Source of the DNA: an uncultured Eubacteriales bacterium
Lineage (GTDB): Bacteria > Bacillota > Clostridia > Oscillospirales > Oscillospiraceae
DNA length: 64,000 nucleotides
Direction of reading: 5' to 3'
NCBI GenBank assembly: GCA_900546615.1
Contig: URDJ01000002.1
Coordinates: 1 to 64,000 of the forward strand
Positions 16,019-24,559 of the stretch are shown piece after piece. How positions within the stretch are numbered: the stretch's first letter is position 1; each line of letters opens with the position of its first letter. The notes beneath the pieces were generated by a model. It was given only the letters and a program-made list of their open reading frames with translations, was not told where the DNA came from and ran no database searches. A program made the position numbers and the translations under genes.

Positions 16019-17551
16019 TCAGTCGTCGTAGTCGTGCTCAGCCTTGAGAATGGCTCCGGTGTAAGCATCCACCTCGTACTCATACTCCATGCGGCCCACG
16101 TCGAACTCGATCTCGTAGACGTAGCTGCCGTGGTCACGGTCCAGCTCGCACTTAATGCGCGTGACATCGCTCTCGGACACGCCCGCATTTGACAGCGCCG
16201 CCGCCTTTGCCGCCGCCTCGCCTATGAGGTCGCCGGTGCTCGTGCCGCCGCCGTACTGGTTGCCGGTCCCCGTACCGGTGCCGGTCCCGTTGTTTCCGCT
16301 GCCATTGCCGGAGAGGTTGCCGGTCCGCTCCTGCTCGAACTTCACAATGTCGCCGGTCAGGGCGTTCACATCGTAGTCGTACTTTACACCGTTCGCGGTG
16401 AACTCCAGCTCGTAAAGGTATACGCCGTCGTCGCGGTCAAAGTCCGCCTTGAGCCAGCAGACGTCGGCCTCGGAGACGCCGGCGTGGGCCAGTGCTGCCT
16501 CCTTCGCGGCGGTCTCGCCGATGTAGTCGCCGCTGATGCTGCCGGAGGGGACGCTCGTTCCGGTGTTCTGCTGCTCATACTTGACGACCTCGCCGGTCTG
16601 GGCGTTGATGTCGTACTCATACTCCACATTGCCCGCGTAGAACTCGACCTCGTACACCATTACGCCGTGCTCGCTGTCGAAGTCTGTCTCGACGTAGGCC
16701 ACGTCGCTTGCGCTGACGCCCGCGTGTGCGTAGGCGGCGGCTCTGGCGTCATCGACGCTAATATATCCCTTTGCGCTGGCTGTGCCGGTCTGGTTCACGG
16801 TGCTGTCGCTGAGGCCGCGGGAGCTCGCTATGAGGCTGATATCATTCACGGAGAGCGGCGCGAGGGACTCGGCGGTGAGGGTAGCGTCCGCTGCGCAGAC
16901 CTTGAGGATAAGCTCCGCCTTGCCCTCTGAGATGCCGTACTGCTCCGCGAGGGCCGCGCTCTCGCTGGTGGAGGAAACGGTCTGCGTCAGCACTGAGGCC
17001 TCAAAGCCGCCGTCGCCCACGGCGCTGCTGATGAGTGCGCTGACCTGGGCCTGCAAGCTCTCCGCTTTGGCAGCGTCGCCGTTTTCAACGGAAACGAGGA
17101 TGGAGTTGCGGATGTCGTCCAGATAGCCGTTCACCAGCATGGAGCCTATGAGTGCGTTCACCGTGACGTCAAGATTCGCTCCCGCGAAGTCCATGTCGCC
17201 TATGACGGTCCTGGCGTCCTCGTTGAGGGGCTGGACCTCGATGACCTTGTCGCTCGTATCCATGACGATGTTGAGGCTGGGGTTCACGTCCAGGGTGATA
17301 ACGCTGGCTATGGCCGCGCCGGGCTCGGCGGCGCCGTAATGGAGCCCGATATATCCCCCTATGCAGACGAGCACGATGGCGGCTGCGACGGCTAGGGGCA
17401 AAAAGCGGTTTTTCTTCTTTTTTACTTCGTTCATCGTTATTACATTTCCTTTCCGGGCTTCGCAGGCTTCGAGGATGCCGGTCATCTGCTCCGGGGCCGT
17501 GTGCTCGGCAAGGCGGCGAATGCGCGCTTCTATCTTCTCGTTATCCATCAT
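16019..17551 (-). CDS. RsgI-like anti-sigma factor with three C-terminal PepSY domains
   Basis: A 510-residue membrane protein. Residues 1-48 are cytoplasmic, 50-71 form one transmembrane helix, and 80-250 resemble the RsgI middle domain (ITLDVNPSLNIVMDT, NEDARTVIG). Three PepSY repeats follow at about 263-327, 343-407 and 443-507, each with the pattern G-V-S-x-x-D-V, FD-R-D-x-G-x-x-Y-E-x-EF and Y-x-Y-D-V-x-A-x-T-G; a Gly/Thr-rich linker separates the second and third. It overlaps the sigma gene by 4 bp, the standard arrangement for an anti-sigma factor. The extracellular PepSY array probably senses a wall or protease-related signal. PepSY links to peptidase inhibition are family knowledge. 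Confidence 0.8.
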   Translation of the reverse strand: MMDNEKIEARIRRLAEHTAPEQMTGILEACEARKGNVITMNEVKKKKNRFLPLAVAAAIVLVCIGGYIGLHYGAAEPGAAIASVITLDVNPSLNIVMDTSDKVIEVQPLNEDARTVIGDMDFAGANLDVTVNALIGSMLVNGYLDDIRNSILVSVENGDAAKAESLQAQVSALISSAVGDGGFEASVLTQTVSSTSESAALAEQYGISEGKAELILKVCAADATLTAESLAPLSVNDISLIASSRGLSDSTVNQTGTASAKGYISVDDARAAAYAHAGVSASDVAYVETDFDSEHGVMVYEVEFYAGNVEYEYDINAQTGEVVKYEQQNTGTSVPSGSISGDYIGETAAKEAALAHAGVSEADVCWLKADFDRDDGVYLYELEFTANGVKYDYDVNALTGDIVKFEQERTGNLSGNGSGNNGTGTGTGTGNQYGGGTSTGDLIGEAAAKAAALSNAGVSESDVTRIKCELDRDHGSYVYEIEFDVGRMEYEYEVDAYTGAILKAEHDYDD

Positions 17552-18120
17552 TCCGCCTCCTCTGCTGCTTTTCCGAGTTTTTTCATTGCGCGGTGGTACT
17601 TCGACAGGACCGTGGGCAGGGCCAGCTCGAGCATATCCGCTATCTCGCGGTGCTTGAGGCCGCCCAGCGCGTGGAGCGAGACGATCTGGCGTTCCTCGTC
17701 CGTGAGCGTCTCCAGCAGCGCCCGTAGGGTAAGGAGGTCCTCCTGTGAGAAATCCGGCCTGTCGGAGAACTGCTCCTGCCAGTCCTCCGGCGTCATGGCC
17801 ACGGTGCGGCGGCGCTCACGCAGGAGCTTGAACGACTCGTTCCGCGCTATGGTCATGAGCCAGGCCATCGGCTTGCCCTCTGAACTGTACTGCGAAGCCG
17901 ACTGGTACGCCTTCACAAAGGTTTCCTGTACCGCGTCCTCCGCGTCCTGTGCGTTCTTCAGGAGGAAGAGCGAAAAACCATAGAGCGCCGCGTGCGTCAT
18001 CTCGTACACCTCGGCAAGCGCCCCGGTGTCGCCGTTTGCCATCCTTGCGATGCTCCTGTCTATGTGTTCCCTCTCCGCCGCGGTCAGCGGCGAGCCAAAG
18101 GCTGTCAGTATGAGCAGCAT
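17548..18120 (-). CDS. RNA polymerase sigma-70 family (ECF/SigI-like) factor
   Basis: A 190-residue sigma factor. Region 2 (about 30-95) contains DAEDAVQETFVKAYQS and GKPMAWLMTIARNESFKLLRERRR; region 4 (about 125-180) contains LTDEERQIVSLHALGGLKHREIADML. The start at 18120 follows GGGAGG; the upstream ATG at 18141 has no ribosome binding site. The cognate anti-sigma gene overlaps downstream. A perfect TATAAT promoter precedes it, so basal expression is not purely autoregulated. Confidence 0.92.
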   Translation of the reverse strand: MLLILTAFGSPLTAAEREHIDRSIARMANGDTGALAEVYEMTHAALYGFSLFLLKNAQDAEDAVQETFVKAYQSASQYSSEGKPMAWLMTIARNESFKLLRERRRTVAMTPEDWQEQFSDRPDFSQEDLLTLRALLETLTDEERQIVSLHALGGLKHREIADMLELALPTVLSKYHRAMKKLGKAAEEAE

Positions 18121-18206
18121 GGCTTCCTCCCGTTCTGCCATAACAATGCATGGCGACTTCGTTTTATTGCACGCCCGGAAAAAATTTTTTACTGTCTTCT
18201 GAACGG

Positions 18207-18235
18207 ATTATAGCACCAATTCTTCGGACGGGCAA
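18207..18235 (-). promoter_or_regulatory. Promoter of the sigma/anti-sigma operon
   Basis: On the minus strand TTGCCC (18230-18235), 17-base spacer, TATAAT (18207-18212). It is back to back with the plus-strand promoter at 18239. Confidence 0.65.
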
Positions 18236-18238
18236 TCA

Positions 18239-18267
18239 TCGACAGAAGGTTTTGTTCGTGATAAAAT
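18239..18267 (+). promoter_or_regulatory. Promoter of the ROK-like gene
   Basis: TCGACA (18239-18244), 17-base spacer, TAAAAT (18262-18267), 35 bases before the start codon. The two divergent -35 boxes are 3 bases apart. Confidence 0.7.
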
Positions 18268-18302
18268 GTGCGCAAAGAACATAATACGGGAGGTACAATG
18301 TC

Positions 18303-19679
18303 ATGGAGCATCTTGGTATATGCGTAAACGTCAAAAATGTCCCTGATCTGGACAGGGATTATATCCCGCTGCACAAGTTCAACGCCGCCTTCCTTGAGGG
18401 CGCAAAGAAGCCGCTCGGCATCGCAGTCGAGCGTGCCGGAGACGAGGTCGCCGTCATGAACACCTTCATCCACGGCGTTCCCGAGTTCGCAGAGGCGGAC
18501 AAATACTACGCCGAGCGCATGGTCAAGACCATGCTTTGGCTCTACGGCGGCTGGAAGGTCTATATTAGCGGCGACATGGATATCTTCGACCACATCCGCT
18601 CCGCCTACACCCCCGAGGGCAGCCGCGCCTTCGACGCCGACTTCATGTCCGGCGTCTATGAGAGGCCCTTCGAGGTAGTTCTCTGCGACAGGCTGCCCGC
18701 GGAAAAGTCCAATCCCCAGGCTATTGGCCGCCACCTCGGCGGCTGCCGCATAGGATTCGACGCCGGCGGCTCCGACCGCAAGGTCTCCGCCGTCATCGAC
18801 GGCGAGAGCGTGTTCTCCGAGGAGGTCGTCTGGTTCCCCAAGACCACTGCCGACCCGGACTACCACTTTCAGGGCATAGTGGACGCCTTCAAGTCCGCCG
18901 CCGCCCACATGCCGCGCGTGGACGCCATCGGCGTCTCCTCTGCGGGCATCTATATCGAGAACCGCGCCATGGTCGCCTCCCTTTTCCTGAAGGTGCCGAA
19001 GGACGAGTTCGACAGCAAGGTCAAGGACATCTACATCCGCGCCGCGAAGGAGATAGGCGACGTGCCCCTGGTCGTGGCCAACGACGGCGACGTGACTGCC
19101 CTCGCCGGAGCCATGAGCCTCGACGACAACAACGTCCTCGGCATAGCCATGGGCACAAGCGAGGCCGTGGGCTACGTCGATAAAAACGGCTGCGTCACCG
19201 GCTGGCTCAATGAGCTTGCCTTCATGCCCGTGGATGCGAACCCGGAGGCCATGGCCGACGAGTGGTCCGGCGACATCGGCTGCGGCGTGAAGTACTTCTC
19301 CCAGGACGGCGTCATCAAGCTCGCGCCCCGCGCGGGTATAGAGCTGGACGCTAGCCTCTCGCCCGCCGAGAAGCTCAAGGTCGTGCAGGGCCTCATGGAA
19401 GCCGGCGACGATCGCGCCGCGAAGGTATACGCCAGCATCGGCACCTATCTCGCCCACGCGCTGGCGCTCTACTATGACTTCTACGAGTTCAAGCACGTGC
19501 TGCTGCTTGGCCGCGTCATGTCCGGCAAGGGCGGCGACCTCGTGCTCGACACCTGCAAGCGCGTCCTCGCGGACGAGTATCCTGAGATAGCAGGAAAGGT
19601 CTTTCCCTCCCTGCCCGACGAGAAGTTCCGCCGCGTCGGCCAGTCCGCCGCCGCCGCCTCCCTGCCTGAAATTAAATGA
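18303..19679 (+). CDS. ROK/ASKHA-type sugar kinase-like protein with extra N-terminal domain
   Basis: A 458-residue protein. Residues about 148-440 have the actin-like ATPase fold of ROK kinases: phosphate 1 GFDAGGSDRKVSAVIDGE, IGVSSAGI, then VVANDGDVTALAGA and GIAMGTSEAVGYVD. The first 145 residues are not part of the usual ROK kinase and lack an obvious HTH, so this is not a classical ROK repressor. The canonical zinc motif of ROK proteins was not seen. A kinase acting on a hexose or similar compound is plausible. The gene is monocistronic with its own promoter, and GGGAGG precedes the ATG. Confidence 0.7.
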   Translation: MEHLGICVNVKNVPDLDRDYIPLHKFNAAFLEGAKKPLGIAVERAGDEVAVMNTFIHGVPEFAEADKYYAERMVKTMLWLYGGWKVYISGDMDIFDHIRSAYTPEGSRAFDADFMSGVYERPFEVVLCDRLPAEKSNPQAIGRHLGGCRIGFDAGGSDRKVSAVIDGESVFSEEVVWFPKTTADPDYHFQGIVDAFKSAAAHMPRVDAIGVSSAGIYIENRAMVASLFLKVPKDEFDSKVKDIYIRAAKEIGDVPLVVANDGDVTALAGAMSLDDNNVLGIAMGTSEAVGYVDKNGCVTGWLNELAFMPVDANPEAMADEWSGDIGCGVKYFSQDGVIKLAPRAGIELDASLSPAEKLKVVQGLMEAGDDRAAKVYASIGTYLAHALALYYDFYEFKHVLLLGRVMSGKGGDLVLDTCKRVLADEYPEIAGKVFPSLPDEKFRRVGQSAAAASLPEIK

Positions 19680-19777
19680 GCCGCGGGCACATTTGAACCG
19701 GAATTTAAGGACAAGAGAATAAAACATTTCCTCCCGTGCAAAATAAGGACACATTTCAGAGCACGGGAGGAATTATT

Positions 19778-20704
19778 ATGTACACACGCAAGGGTATAGC
19801 GCTCTGCGCGATGCTTTTGACAGCTGCGGTGATGCTGACGGCGTTCGCGCCCATGCTGCCCGCTCACGCCGATGGCAACGCTCCAGTGGCGCAGAATCTT
19901 GAGATCACGACCTATCGCAACGTATCCGTGGGCGGCAGGCTCACAGCTGTTGATCCCGACGGCGACACGCTGACCTACTCGGTCACGACCGAGCCGACCA
20001 AGGGCGAGATCGAGCTGACCGATGACGGGCGCTTTGTCTACACGCCCGACACCAACCGCAAGGGCCGCGACTACTTCGGCTATAAGGCCACCGATTCCGA
20101 GGGCAACAGCTCTCAGGAGGCGACGGTCATAATCCGCATTGAGAAGCAGAAGACGAACACGACTTACTCGGACCTCACCGGCGATGCCAGCCAGTATGCG
20201 GCAACGATGCTGGCCGAGGAGGGCATATTTGTCGGCTCGCAGCTGGGCGGCAGCTATGTGTTCGAGCCTGACAGGGATGTTACGCGCGGAGAGTTCCTTG
20301 CCATGTGCATGGAGTTGGGCGGCGACGAGCTGCTCACCGCCGTTGCCGCGACAGGCTTTTCCGATGACGGCGACATCCCCGTCTGGCAAAAGCGCTACGT
20401 TGCCACGGCGCTGATGGACGGCGTTATAAGCGGCACCGAAGCAGACGGCGACACCGTATTCAGCTCCGGCGACTCGATAACCGTGCAGGAGGCGGCGGTG
20501 ATGCTCAACAACGTGCTGGGCACGACGGACGTGCCGACAGCGGCCTTTGATGGTCTTGTCCCCGCATGGGCGAGCCAGGCCACGGCCAATCTCACCGCCT
20601 GCGGCGTCCTGACCTTCTCGTCCAGATACACCGATACCCTCACCCGGGCCGACGCAGCGGAAATGCTCTGCGCCGCCATCGAAGTGAGGGACAGCAGAGA
20701 ATAA
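19778..20704 (+). CDS. Secreted protein with cadherin-like Ig domain and SLH-like domains
   Basis: The ATG at 19778 follows GGAGG and opens a 308-residue exported protein (signal peptide to about residue 28, ending AHA-DG). Residues about 33-125 form a bacterial cadherin-like/Big_9-type domain (DPDGDTLTYSV, RDYFGYKATDSEGN). Residues about 130-300 look like diverged S-layer homology repeats (TRGEFLAMCMELGGDEL, VPVWQKRYVATALMDG-type segments and LTRADAAEML). SLH domains usually bind pyruvylated secondary wall polymers, so this is probably surface-anchored. The downstream terminator shows a single-gene unit. Confidence 0.75.
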   Translation: MYTRKGIALCAMLLTAAVMLTAFAPMLPAHADGNAPVAQNLEITTYRNVSVGGRLTAVDPDGDTLTYSVTTEPTKGEIELTDDGRFVYTPDTNRKGRDYFGYKATDSEGNSSQEATVIIRIEKQKTNTTYSDLTGDASQYAATMLAEEGIFVGSQLGGSYVFEPDRDVTRGEFLAMCMELGGDELLTAVAATGFSDDGDIPVWQKRYVATALMDGVISGTEADGDTVFSSGDSITVQEAAVMLNNVLGTTDVPTAAFDGLVPAWASQATANLTACGVLTFSSRYTDTLTRADAAEMLCAAIEVRDSRE

Positions 20705-20733
20705 AGCGGCGCACACCACCCCATATGCGGAAA

Positions 20734-20766
20734 AAACCTGCCCGCGCCTGTTGCGCGGGCAGGTTT
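20734..20766. terminator. Bidirectional terminator
   Basis: AAACCTGCCCGCGC pairs perfectly with GCGCGGGCAGGTTT over a 5-base loop and has T/A tracts on both sides. It separates the convergent SLH-like gene and the oxidoreductase operon. Confidence 0.9.
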
Positions 20767-20787
20767 CTTTTGACCGGCTGGCTGTAT

Positions 20788-21417
20788 TCAGAGCTTTTCA
20801 GCCAGCTCATGCAGAAGTGCTTCGGCCTTGTCAATATTGAATATGCCGCAGGCGCAGGGCTCAGCCAGCTTCGCCGCCGCCTGTTTGGACGTGATCTTGC
20901 CCTTTTTGATGTCGTCTATCATCTTGTAAACAAGGTTTGCGGATATCATGGCGTGGCCGCACATGGTGGTGATCTCCATCACCTGCTCGTCGGGCAGCTT
21001 CTGCACGGCGCCCCAGATGCCCAGCGACAGGTCAACCGCGTGGCGCTGTATGCCCGCCTTCTTCGCGCAGCAGTCCACGTCGTCCACAAGGCCCGACACG
21101 ACCACCGAGTAGCCGTAGTCGGCCTCCCTCAGCGCCTTCATGACCTCGACGAGCGTGTCCCTGTCCTTGAATACCGCGTGCAGCATCGGCGCCTCTGCCG
21201 TCACGTTCTCACGCAGTTCCTCTATCGTATTCGTCGCGAGGTTCCCTATCCCGATGCCGCCCATGTTCACAGGATGGAACGGGGCCAGCAGGTCTATATA
21301 CTTCTTATACACCTCGACGCAGTTCTGATTGTTGATGCTGCGGGCCGGCATTATCAGCACGACGTAGTCGTTGGTGCGGCCCTCGACCGTCTTTACTCTG
21401 TGAAGCGTATGTGTCAT
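20788..21417 (-). CDS. Conserved-looking Cys-containing protein at the end of the oxidoreductase operon
   Basis: A 209-residue soluble protein that I cannot assign to a named family. It has two glycine-rich stretches (NMGGIGIGN; GYSVVVSGLVDDVDCC) and candidate metal ligands C116, C117, H125, C153 and H155 (TMCGHAM), C188 and C190 (PCACG). It overlaps the preceding ferredoxin-like gene by 4 bp and is the last gene of the oxidoreductase operon. A redox, metal-binding or regulatory accessory role is inference from the operon. Confidence 0.65.
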   Translation of the reverse strand: MTHTLHRVKTVEGRTNDYVVLIMPARSINNQNCVEVYKKYIDLLAPFHPVNMGGIGIGNLATNTIEELRENVTAEAPMLHAVFKDRDTLVEVMKALREADYGYSVVVSGLVDDVDCCAKKAGIQRHAVDLSLGIWGAVQKLPDEQVMEITTMCGHAMISANLVYKMIDDIKKGKITSKQAAAKLAEPCACGIFNIDKAEALLHELAEKL

Positions 21418-22166
21418 TGTCCGGCACCTCTCATCCTTTCCTCGTATGTCGGCCTGCCGAGGCCGAGGTTGGTCTTGGCCGAGGTCTTGTCGACGTTGAT
21501 ATTGAGCTTGTCGATGATCTTGCGGGCGTAGATGGAGTCGTCGCTCTTATCCACGAGGCTTATGAGGCCCAGGCTGAACACCGTATCGATCTCACCGGCG
21601 ACCTTCCTCAGCGCCTCGAGCACCGCCTCGATGTTCTCGTTCAGGCAACGGAACTCTACTATTGCGGACAGCACGCGCTCTCCCAGCACGCTCGGCTCCA
21701 TCTTGCCGGTCTTCTTGTCCACGATGAGCGCGGTTATAGGATTGTTTACCTCGAACTCCTCCGCGTAGGGCGCGACCGCCATGGCCACCTTCTCGATATC
21801 CGCAAAGCTCGCGGATGTGCTCGGGCGGCCCAACTCCACCGCAAAGCCGACCCTGTCGGTGTCGTGCAGTATGCCGGTCACGTCTATGGTCTTGACTTCC
21901 TCCGTGCCGCGGCCCATGTGCTTGAGCGCGGTGTTCTCGTGCTTGCCGAAGGGGTCGCTGAACGCCTTGCGGTAGGCCCTCGGCGCCTCGAGGTGGACGT
22001 TGTATATCGCGTCCATCGGGCACTTCGCGTTCTTCTGGCACACGCCGCACTCCACGCAGCGGTCGAGGTCTATCGACATCTTGCCGTCTACCGGCGCAAT
22101 GGCGTTAACTGGACAGTACGGGACGCATTTTCCGCAGCCCACGCACTTTTCCCGGTCTATATACAT
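21414..22166 (-). CDS. Ferredoxin-domain protein with unknown C-terminal domain
   Basis: A 250-residue protein. The N-terminal 60 residues hold two [4Fe-4S] motifs: C8, C11, C14, C18P, and C37, C40, C43, C49P, the second with expanded spacing. The remaining 190 residues, rich in Val, Ala and Glu, resemble nothing I can name. It is 20 bp downstream of the TPP-binding beta subunit and overlaps the next gene, so it is probably an electron carrier or accessory subunit of this oxidoreductase. Confidence 0.75.
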   Translation of the reverse strand: MYIDREKCVGCGKCVPYCPVNAIAPVDGKMSIDLDRCVECGVCQKNAKCPMDAIYNVHLEAPRAYRKAFSDPFGKHENTALKHMGRGTEEVKTIDVTGILHDTDRVGFAVELGRPSTSASFADIEKVAMAVAPYAEEFEVNNPITALIVDKKTGKMEPSVLGERVLSAIVEFRCLNENIEAVLEALRKVAGEIDTVFSLGLISLVDKSDDSIYARKIIDKLNINVDKTSAKTNLGLGRPTYEERMRGAGQ

Positions 22167-22186
22167 TTACATCCTCCTTTTCAGCT

Positions 22187-23101
22187 TCAGCCGTGCATCG
22201 CGGCCAGCGCGCACACCGTAGCATAGCGCTCGTCGGCGGCGTGCTGGATGGACTCCAGCTGTTGCGGGCTCAGCCGTTTGAATTTGCCGATGCCCTTCGT
22301 GAACTCCGCGACCTTTATCGGGTCGTTGTTCTTATAGTTCAGGGTGTAGCCCGAGGCGTCCTTCTCCCAAAGCGGGAACATGTTCGACTTGACCGCCTTC
22401 TTCGACACCTCTATCGTCTGGTCCTGCGGGAAACTCCAGCCCGTCGGGCAGGGAGTGAACACGTGGATATACGCAAAGCCGCGCTTCGAGGCCGCGAGGC
22501 CCTTCTGTATCTTCTCGACCATGTCCTTCATGTTCCAGGGCGTGGCCGTGGCGCAGTACTCCACACCGTGCATTGCGAGAATGAGCGGCAAATACTTCTG
22601 AGGCTGCTGCTTGCCGCAGATGGCGTCCCCGAGAGGCGTCGTCGAGGTGCGCGAGCCCTCGGTAGTCGTCGAGCTGCGCTGGTAGCCGGTGTTCATGTAG
22701 CCCTCGTTGTCGTAGCAGACATAGAGCATCTTCTCGCCGCGCTCGGCGGCGCCGGAGAGACTCTGGAAGCCGCAGTCGGCGGTGGCGCCGTCGCCGGCGA
22801 CTGCCACGATGTTCACGTCAGACCGGCCGCTGCGCTCATAGAAGTGGCTCAGTCCGCTCATGAACGAGGCGGTGTTGTCCAGCAGCGGGATGTGCACCGG
22901 CACCTTCACGCCGCTGTCGTAGTTCCAGCCGACGACACCGCTGCCGGCCATGCAGCCGGGAGGCACGCAGAGTATCGTATTGTCTCCGGCAAGCTGCATC
23001 ACCCTTCTGAGCACCAGCTCACCGCCGCAGCCCTGGCAGGCGGATACGCCGGGCGACACCATGTCGGGGCGTTCTCTAAGTATTTCAATGTAGCTCATCA
23101 T
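22187..23101 (-). CDS. 2-oxoacid:ferredoxin oxidoreductase beta subunit (TPP-binding)
   Basis: A 304-residue beta subunit. The thiamine diphosphate motif spans AVAGDGATADCGFQSLSGA to YDNEGYMNTGYQRSS. Cys residues C22 and C25 in SACQGCGGEL, with others further on, bind the [4Fe-4S] cluster, as in PorB. The segment with STTTEGSRTSTTPLG is typical of pyruvate/2-ketoisovalerate oxidoreductases. It decarboxylates the 2-oxoacid and passes electrons to ferredoxin, giving acyl-CoA. The substrate (pyruvate, branched-chain or aryl oxoacid) cannot be decided here. Confidence 0.92.
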   Translation of the reverse strand: MMSYIEILRERPDMVSPGVSACQGCGGELVLRRVMQLAGDNTILCVPPGCMAGSGVVGWNYDSGVKVPVHIPLLDNTASFMSGLSHFYERSGRSDVNIVAVAGDGATADCGFQSLSGAAERGEKMLYVCYDNEGYMNTGYQRSSTTTEGSRTSTTPLGDAICGKQQPQKYLPLILAMHGVEYCATATPWNMKDMVEKIQKGLAASKRGFAYIHVFTPCPTGWSFPQDQTIEVSKKAVKSNMFPLWEKDASGYTLNYKNNDPIKVAEFTKGIGKFKRLSPQQLESIQHAADERYATVCALAAMHG

Positions 23102-23111
23102 TCTGCCCCCC

Positions 23112-24290
23112 TCATGCCTTCATGAACCAGAGCGTGTCGTACACGCCGGGCTTATCCTTTATGCTCTCGAGCCTGTTGATGGCCTCAGTGAAGTCGGATA
23201 CCGCGAGGTCAGCGCCGCCCAGACCGCCGATGGCGGAGAAGCTGGCGTACTCACCGGCCCCGAACAGCGCGGAGCGGGTCTCGACGTACATCGAGCCGCA
23301 GTTCCAGCCGAAGGACACACTGCGGTCAACGACGCAGAACGCCTTCTTGCCGCGCAGAGCAGCCGCTATCCTCGCCGCCGGGAACGGGCGGTAGAACCTG
23401 ATCTTCACCAGCCCCACCTTTATCCCGCGCGCCCGGGCCTCGTCCACCGCGTCCATGCCGGCGCCCGTCATGCCTCCCATAGTCACGATGACGGTCTCGG
23501 CGTCCTCCATACGGTACTCACCTATGACACCACCGTAGCTGCGGCCAAACTTTTCGGCGAACTTCCTGTCGGTCTCGTCGATGACCTCTATAGCCCTCTG
23601 CATTGAGGCGAGGTGGTTCTTCCGGTAGTGCATAAGCAGCTCGCCCGGAGTCATCGGGTCGAGAGCCAGAGGATATCTCGGATCAAGCAGCGGCTGGTGA
23701 TTCGCGCTGTGCGGAGGCAGGAACTCGTCAACCTCTTCCTGCGTCGGCATATCCACGCCCGCGCACAGGTGAGAGCTGTAAAAGCCGTCGTAGCAGACGT
23801 TCACCGGGATGCACACGTCCGGGTGCTCGGCTATCATGTAGCCCTGGATTATCATGTCCGCTATCTCCTGATTGCTGTCGCAGAACATCTGTATCCAGCC
23901 CGTCTCGCGGACGGACACGGCGTCCTGCTGGCCGCTCCAGATCGTCTCGGGCGAGGTCATCTCGCGCGTGGCTATGGCCATGACCATGGGCAGCCTGATG
24001 GTCGCCATCTTGAAATAGGGCTCGTACATGAGCGCAAGGCCCTGTGCGCTCGTGGCGGTGAAGGTACGCGCGCCGCCCGCAGCCGCGCCCTGTACCACGC
24101 TCATGGCGGAGTGCTCAGACTCGACCTGCACAAGGTCGGAGCCCAGCTTTCCGCCGTGAACCATCTCGGCGAGATGCTCAACGACCGAGGACTGCGGGGT
24201 TATCGGGTACGCCGCGATGAGATCCGGCCTGCAGAGCGCGGCGGCTTCAGCGGCCGCGTAGTTGCCGGTAAGCACCATCTTGTTCCCCAT
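23112..24290 (-). CDS. 2-oxoacid:ferredoxin oxidoreductase alpha subunit
   Basis: A 392-residue PorA-like subunit. The start at 24290 was chosen because MGNKMVLTGNYAAAEAA begins the family-typical N-terminus and the ATG overlaps the delta subunit stop codon. Landmarks are AAYPITPQSSVVEHLAEM (pyrimidine-binding) and ESEHSAMSVVQGAAAGGARTFTATSAQGL. The subunit pairs with beta to form the TPP site. The longer open frame upstream is a shadow of the delta gene. Confidence 0.92.
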   Translation of the reverse strand: MGNKMVLTGNYAAAEAAALCRPDLIAAYPITPQSSVVEHLAEMVHGGKLGSDLVQVESEHSAMSVVQGAAAGGARTFTATSAQGLALMYEPYFKMATIRLPMVMAIATREMTSPETIWSGQQDAVSVRETGWIQMFCDSNQEIADMIIQGYMIAEHPDVCIPVNVCYDGFYSSHLCAGVDMPTQEEVDEFLPPHSANHQPLLDPRYPLALDPMTPGELLMHYRKNHLASMQRAIEVIDETDRKFAEKFGRSYGGVIGEYRMEDAETVIVTMGGMTGAGMDAVDEARARGIKVGLVKIRFYRPFPAARIAAALRGKKAFCVVDRSVSFGWNCGSMYVETRSALFGAGEYASFSAIGGLGGADLAVSDFTEAINRLESIKDKPGVYDTLWFMKA

Positions 24291-24559
24291 CACTTGTCGC
24301 CTCCCTCTTTGACCATGCTTATCGCCTTTTTGGGGCACTCTACCGCACAGATGCCGCAGCCCTTGCAGTAGTCGTAAGTAATATAGTAGCCCTGTTCCTC
24401 GGACCATTTTATGGAGTTCACCGGGCAGTAACCGAGGCAGATGCCGCAGTTTATGCACACGGACTTGTCCATCACCGGCCTGTGCGTGCGCCAGCTGGCC
24501 GTGTCCAGCACGTACAGTCCCTTGTTGCCCACTGGCGTCACAAATTTGCGGTCATACAT
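24290..24559 (-). CDS. 2-oxoacid:ferredoxin oxidoreductase delta subunit (2[4Fe-4S])
   Basis: An 89-residue ferredoxin subunit with two CxxCxxCxxxCP motifs: C35, C38, C41, C45 and C65, C68, C71, C75. The N-terminal arm (about 30 residues) fits PorD. It overlaps the gamma gene by 8 bp and touches the alpha start. It carries electrons from the TPP site to ferredoxin. Confidence 0.92.
   Translation of the reverse strand: MYDRKFVTPVGNKGLYVLDTASWRTHRPVMDKSVCINCGICLGYCPVNSIKWSEEQGYYITYDYCKGCGICAVECPKKAISMVKEGGDK

Noticed and set aside
18189..19754. A 521-codon open frame on the minus strand opposite the ROK-like gene
   Set aside because: It is a GC-rich mirror frame of a gene with clear motifs, has no ribosome binding site and gives a low-complexity His/Val/Ala/Gly/Asp-rich protein. 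Other long antisense frames (3521-4924, 26187-27629, 29779-31131, 32940-34568, 37861-39687) were rejected for the same reason.
24291..24458. N-terminal extension of the oxidoreductase alpha subunit
   Set aside because: It overlaps the intact delta subunit in another frame, and the family N-terminus begins at 24290.
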